DNA of 64,000 nucleotides from Gammaproteobacteria bacterium (lineage in GTDB: Bacteria > Pseudomonadota > Gammaproteobacteria > Coxiellales > Coxiellaceae). Below the pieces are notes generated by a model. The model ran no database searches and was not told the origin of the DNA. It saw nothing but the letters and a program-made list of their open reading frames with translations. The position numbers were made by a program, and so were the translations under genes. The stretch covers positions 1-64,000 of the forward strand of contig JABDDR010000003.1 in the NCBI GenBank assembly GCA_013287505.1. Reading direction: 5' to 3'. Positions 60,127 to 64,000 of this stretch are shown here, piece after piece (within the stretch, counting starts at the first letter, position 1; every line of letters starts with the position of its first letter).

Positions 60127-61572
60127 TTATTCATTAATACTGCGATACATCTTTTGAAATAAAAAATATTTATCATCGTAATGATTAACCCAATTTTTCT
60201 CGGGTAAAATCACATTTTCAATAGCAGGCATGCAAAATGAATCGCGCGGATCTGATTGTGTTTCGGACAACCATGCTAATTTGGCTGCACCAAAAGCGGC
60301 ACCCACAGCACCACTGTGTCGATAGGTTAAAGGTTGATTTAAAATCGACGCAATGATTTTTCCCCAATAATGACTTTTTGCACCGCCACCCACAACTGTC
60401 ATTTCATTCACGCTTGACGCATTTTTCATGATCGCGTGATAACCTTCACGTAAACCAAACGCAATGCCTTCTAAAACGGATTGCAACACAGTGGCAGGAT
60501 TGACGGTATGCGTTAAACCTAACAATGCACCGGTAGCATGTGGATTATTGTGTGGCGTACGTTCACCTGATAAATACGGAATAAATAACACGGAATTATC
60601 ATGATGATTTTTTTCAGATGATAGAATTAATTGCGATAAATCCTGATGCAATAATTCAGCAGCCCACGTCAAACAACTCGCGCCATTTAAATGCACTGCC
60701 ATGTGATGCCAAAAATCAGGCACTGCATGACAAAACGTATGAACACCCGCATTGGTATTGGGTTCAAACTGTGGCGTTGCCATAAAAATCGTTGCCGATG
60801 TGCCGAGTGATAAAACCATCGTGTCTTTATTCACACAACCCATGCTCATTGCACTTGCGGCATTATCACCCGCGCCCGCAATGATTTTCACGCGATCCGA
60901 TAATCCCCATGCATTAGCAACTGATGATTGAACAGTGCCAGTCACCGCATTGCCTTCAAATAATTGCGGCATGTGCTGCACGCCTAATTCACAAGCAGAT
61001 AATAAATCATCAGACCATTGTCTTTTTTGAACATCCAACCATCCTGTGCCAGACGCATCGGATAAATCAGTCGCATGATCACCGCTCATTAATAATCGTA
61101 AATAATCTTTGGGTAATAAAATTTTATGCGTTTTTTTAAAAATGTCAGGTTCATGTTTTTTTACCCAACCTAATTTTGGTGCTGTAAATCCAGGCATAAT
61201 CACACTGCCTACAATATCACAAGCATTAGGCACTGATTGCATCAGCGACACACACTCTACACTTGCACGACCATCATTCCATAAAATAGCGGGACGCAAT
61301 ATGCGATTGGATTGATCTAACAGTGTGGCACCATGCTGTTGACCCGATAAACCTACCGCAATGACTTTTTTCATCTCAAGCGCATTTTTAGCACGTAATT
61401 CTAACATGGCAGTATTTAATGCGTTCCACCAATGGTGTGGATTTTGTTCTGAAAATAAAGGTGCAGGACGAGAAACAGTGAGCGGTGCAGATGCCGTTGC
61501 GACGCATTGCAGATGGTCATCTGTTAAAATCACTTTGAGGCTGGTAGTGCCTAAATCAATTCCTAAATACAT
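60127..61572 (-). CDS. xylB: Xylulokinase
   Basis: YLGIDLGTTSLKVILTD, GLSGQQHGATLLD, PAILWNDGRA, YLSGERTPHNNPHATGALLGL. Confidence 0.96.
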   Translation of the reverse strand: MYLGIDLGTTSLKVILTDDHLQCVATASAPLTVSRPAPLFSEQNPHHWWNALNTAMLELRAKNALEMKKVIAVGLSGQQHGATLLDQSNRILRPAILWNDGRASVECVSLMQSVPNACDIVGSVIMPGFTAPKLGWVKKHEPDIFKKTHKILLPKDYLRLLMSGDHATDLSDASGTGWLDVQKRQWSDDLLSACELGVQHMPQLFEGNAVTGTVQSSVANAWGLSDRVKIIAGAGDNAASAMSMGCVNKDTMVLSLGTSATIFMATPQFEPNTNAGVHTFCHAVPDFWHHMAVHLNGASCLTWAAELLHQDLSQLILSSEKNHHDNSVLFIPYLSGERTPHNNPHATGALLGLTHTVNPATVLQSVLEGIAFGLREGYHAIMKNASSVNEMTVVGGGAKSHYWGKIIASILNQPLTYRHSGAVGAAFGAAKLAWLSETQSDPRDSFCMPAIENVILPEKNWVNHYDDKYFLFQKMYRSINE

Positions 61573-61595
61573 GGTTCACCTAATATTCGAGATTT

Positions 61596-61620
61596 GAGAC
61601 GCGATAAATCGCGTTTCTAC
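61596..61620 (-). repeat. REP-like palindrome at 3' end of sugar symporter
   Basis: gagacgcgataaatcgcgtttctac. Confidence 0.93.
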
Positions 61621-62981
61621 GAAACACCCAACTCTCGCATGCTTTTTCCAATCATTAAATTACGCTCTAATTGTTCTAAACTGCAGTGTTTTGTTTCAGG
61701 TACACAATAATAAATAAATACCAAAGAGAGCACACATGAAATCACGTATAATAAAAAAGTATTGGATTTTCCCAATGCATCCACGCAACTTAAAAAACTG
61801 AATGCAACAACGCCATTGGATGCCCAATTAAAAAAAGTGGCGATGCTCGCACCCCATCCGCGCACATGTGTGGGAAAAATTTCAGCGATCATCAACCAAG
61901 AAATCGGTCCTAAACTAAATGCAAATGCCATCACGTATAACAATGCACCTGACACCAATAAAATTTTCGTTGTGAATAATGCCGCTTTCAAATGAAAAGC
62001 AATCGCCATCATCAACAGTGCAATTGCCATCAAAATAATTCCCGCATAAAGCAGCGGTTTTCTACCTATTTTATCAATGAAAAATAATCCAACGACTGTG
62101 AAAATAAAAAAGACAGCGCCAATACCAATACTCGTAAAAATCGCACTACTTGCTGCATGAAATCCTGACTTTTGAAAAATAGTGGGCGCATAATATAAAA
62201 TCGTATTAATACCGGTGATTTGTTGAATAACCGCAAGACCAATACCAATCACTAATGTTTTGCGCGTCGTTGTGTTAAATAAAGCGCGCCATGAATTTTT
62301 TTTATGATCTAAACTTTCTGCAATTTCTATCAGTTCCATTTGGGCATCAAATGTATTTGATCGCAATTGATTTAAAATCAACAAAGCCTTTTGATGATAT
62401 CCTTTTTTTGCAATCCATCTTGGACTGTATGGCAGAAAAAATAATCCGATCATTAAAAAAACAGCGGGGACAATACCCACGCCAAACATCCATCGCCACT
62501 CTGCTGACCGTGAAAAATGGTAATCAACCAAGTAAGAAATAAAAATGCCCATCGCAATAAATAATTGATTGAGCGACACCAATGCACCGCGCCATTTTTT
62601 GGGTGCAATTTCTGAAATGTATAAAGGCGCTGTAAAAGAAGCAATGCCAATGGCAATACCAACCCCGACTCGCCCAATAATAAGCGCGGAAATCGTGTGT
62701 GCAGTCGTTGTCAGCAAAGTACCCGCAATAAATAATACGGCATCCACAATCAGCATTCTTTTTCTGCCAAAATAATCAGTGAGTCGACCGCTGAATAATG
62801 CGCCCATGCAGGCGCCCAATAACACACTGCTCACCACAAAACCGTTCATGGCAGAAGACAAATGAAATTGTTCTGTGAGAAATAAAATAGCACCAGAAAT
62901 AACGCCGGTATCATAGCCAAATAAAAGTCCCGATAGTGCGGCAATCAATGCAACGCATAAAACATAGTAGTTTTTGAACAT
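61617..62981 (-). CDS. MFS sugar:H+ symporter (XylE/AraE/GalP type)
   Basis: LFGYDTGVISGAILFL, GRLTDYFGRKRML, PYSPRWIAKKG, QQITGINTILYYAPTIFQKSGF, PETKHCSLEQLE; adjacent xylAB. Confidence 0.93.
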   Translation of the reverse strand: MFKNYYVLCVALIAALSGLLFGYDTGVISGAILFLTEQFHLSSAMNGFVVSSVLLGACMGALFSGRLTDYFGRKRMLIVDAVLFIAGTLLTTTAHTISALIIGRVGVGIAIGIASFTAPLYISEIAPKKWRGALVSLNQLFIAMGIFISYLVDYHFSRSAEWRWMFGVGIVPAVFLMIGLFFLPYSPRWIAKKGYHQKALLILNQLRSNTFDAQMELIEIAESLDHKKNSWRALFNTTTRKTLVIGIGLAVIQQITGINTILYYAPTIFQKSGFHAASSAIFTSIGIGAVFFIFTVVGLFFIDKIGRKPLLYAGIILMAIALLMMAIAFHLKAALFTTKILLVSGALLYVMAFAFSLGPISWLMIAEIFPTHVRGWGASIATFFNWASNGVVAFSFLSCVDALGKSNTFLLYVISCVLSLVFIYYCVPETKHCSLEQLERNLMIGKSMRELGVS

Positions 62982-63103
62982 ATCTGTTCCAACGCTCCTT
63001 CATCACAAGAACTGAACTGTAAGACAGTGCGACAGGAATGACAACAGGTTTTCTACTCCGTTGGGTATACTTATTAATGGATAGGTAATAAAATAGTCAG
63101 ACT

Positions 63104-64000
63104 ATGTCATCACTTTGGTTTTTCATCAAACAGCTATCAACTTATCGGCGTCAATTGCTGATCGGTTTTTTACTGTCTTTGGCATTAGCAGCATCATCAA
63201 TCGCGTTACTGGCTTTGTCCGGGTGGTTTATTTCTGCTGCAGCATTTGCAGGGATATCGCTCATTGCTGCCGCGTCATTTAATTATTTTATTCCCGCCGC
63301 CATGATTCGCTTACTTGCCTTTATTCGCATTTTATCGCGTTATGCGGACCGTGTTATTAATCACGATTTTACTTTTAAAATTTTAACACAGCTGCGAGTA
63401 TGGTTTTACAACAAACTCATTCCACTGGCACCTGCCTGTTTGCTATCACGTCAAAGTGGCGACTTATTAAATGGCATCGTGAATGATATTGATACACTGG
63501 ATCATTTATATTTAAACACCTTGTCACCGCTTTGCGTCGCTTTATTTATTGCAACCACGCTGAGTTTATTTATCGCTTATTTTTCGATTGATTTAGCCAT
63601 TTTGATATTTACCTTGATCTGTGTCTCATTAGTGATAATTTCCATCATTATATTAAAACAATCTAAAAAAATTGGTTTTGACATTCAAGAAGCATTAGCA
63701 CAATTGCGCATTCAAACGATCGATTTTTTACAAGGTTTTGTAGATATATTATTGTTTGTCAAAAAAGAAAATCGTTTGTCTAACTTATTTATTAGTCATG
63801 ATAAATTGATGCGCGCACAAGAAAAGTTTGCCTATTTAAAAGGATTTGCAGCAGGCAGTGTGCAATTTATTTCTGGATTAACGGTTTGGTTAGTTTTAAT
63901 AATGGGTATTCCATTGGTGCGCAATAACACCATTGATGGTGCTGAATTAGCCATGATTGTGTTATTGATCATTGCCGCATACGAACAATTAATGTCATTG
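63104..64000 (+). CDS. cydC: Thiol reductant ABC exporter subunit CydC, N-terminal part (runs off window; not in ORF track)
   Basis: Open frame from ATG 63104 to window end: MSSLWFFIKQLSTYRRQLLIGFLLSLALAASSIALLALSGWFISAAAFAG..RILSRYADRVINHDFTFKILTQLRVWFYNKLIPLAP. Confidence 0.9.
   Translation, partial: MSSLWFFIKQLSTYRRQLLIGFLLSLALAASSIALLALSGWFISAAAFAGISLIAAASFNYFIPAAMIRLLAFIRILSRYADRVINHDFTFKILTQLRVWFYNKLIPLAPACLLSRQSGDLLNGIVNDIDTLDHLYLNTLSPLCVALFIATTLSLFIAYFSIDLAILIFTLICVSLVIISIIILKQSKKIGFDIQEALAQLRIQTIDFLQGFVDILLFVKKENRLSNLFISHDKLMRAQEKFAYLKGFAAGSVQFISGLTVWLVLIMGIPLVRNNTIDGAELAMIVLLIIAAYEQLMSL

Overview
The window looks like the chromosome of a gammaproteobacterium, probably an intracellular, Legionellales/Coxiella-like lineage. 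That placement is inferred from gene order and eukaryotic-like proteins, not from a search. Housekeeping blocks: truB-rbfA-infB-nusA-rimP-metY(fMet); the complete 14-gene nuoA-N complex I operon followed upstream by leuU-secG-tpiA; ppiD, tRNA-Asp, tRNA-Val, hup; sucCD; ispG; fadD; fadE; cydAB-(X)-D, and cydC running off the right edge. Accessory content: hicAB and brnTA toxin-antitoxin modules; a D-xylose cassette (xylA-xylB-sugar symporter); a RAYT/Y1-type transposase; a DUF4143-type ATPase; and several eukaryotic-like or orphan proteins that are effector candidates. These include an F-box + WD40 protein, a 1518-aa transglutaminase-like + AAA protein, a 938-aa pentapeptide protein with a possible cysteine-peptidase-like C-terminus, and an F-box-like transmembrane protein. 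The region carries several small repeat families: (i) about 15 copies of a GTAG-headed palindrome, GTAGAGACGCGATNNATCGCGTCTC, one in frame inside rimP and four supplying stop codons; (ii) a roughly 110-bp MITE-like element in three nuo spacers; (iii) a two-copy element with a conserved core and locus-specific but self-complementary arms. About 12 kb of accessory genes separates cydD from cydC. No CRISPR array or prophage was seen.
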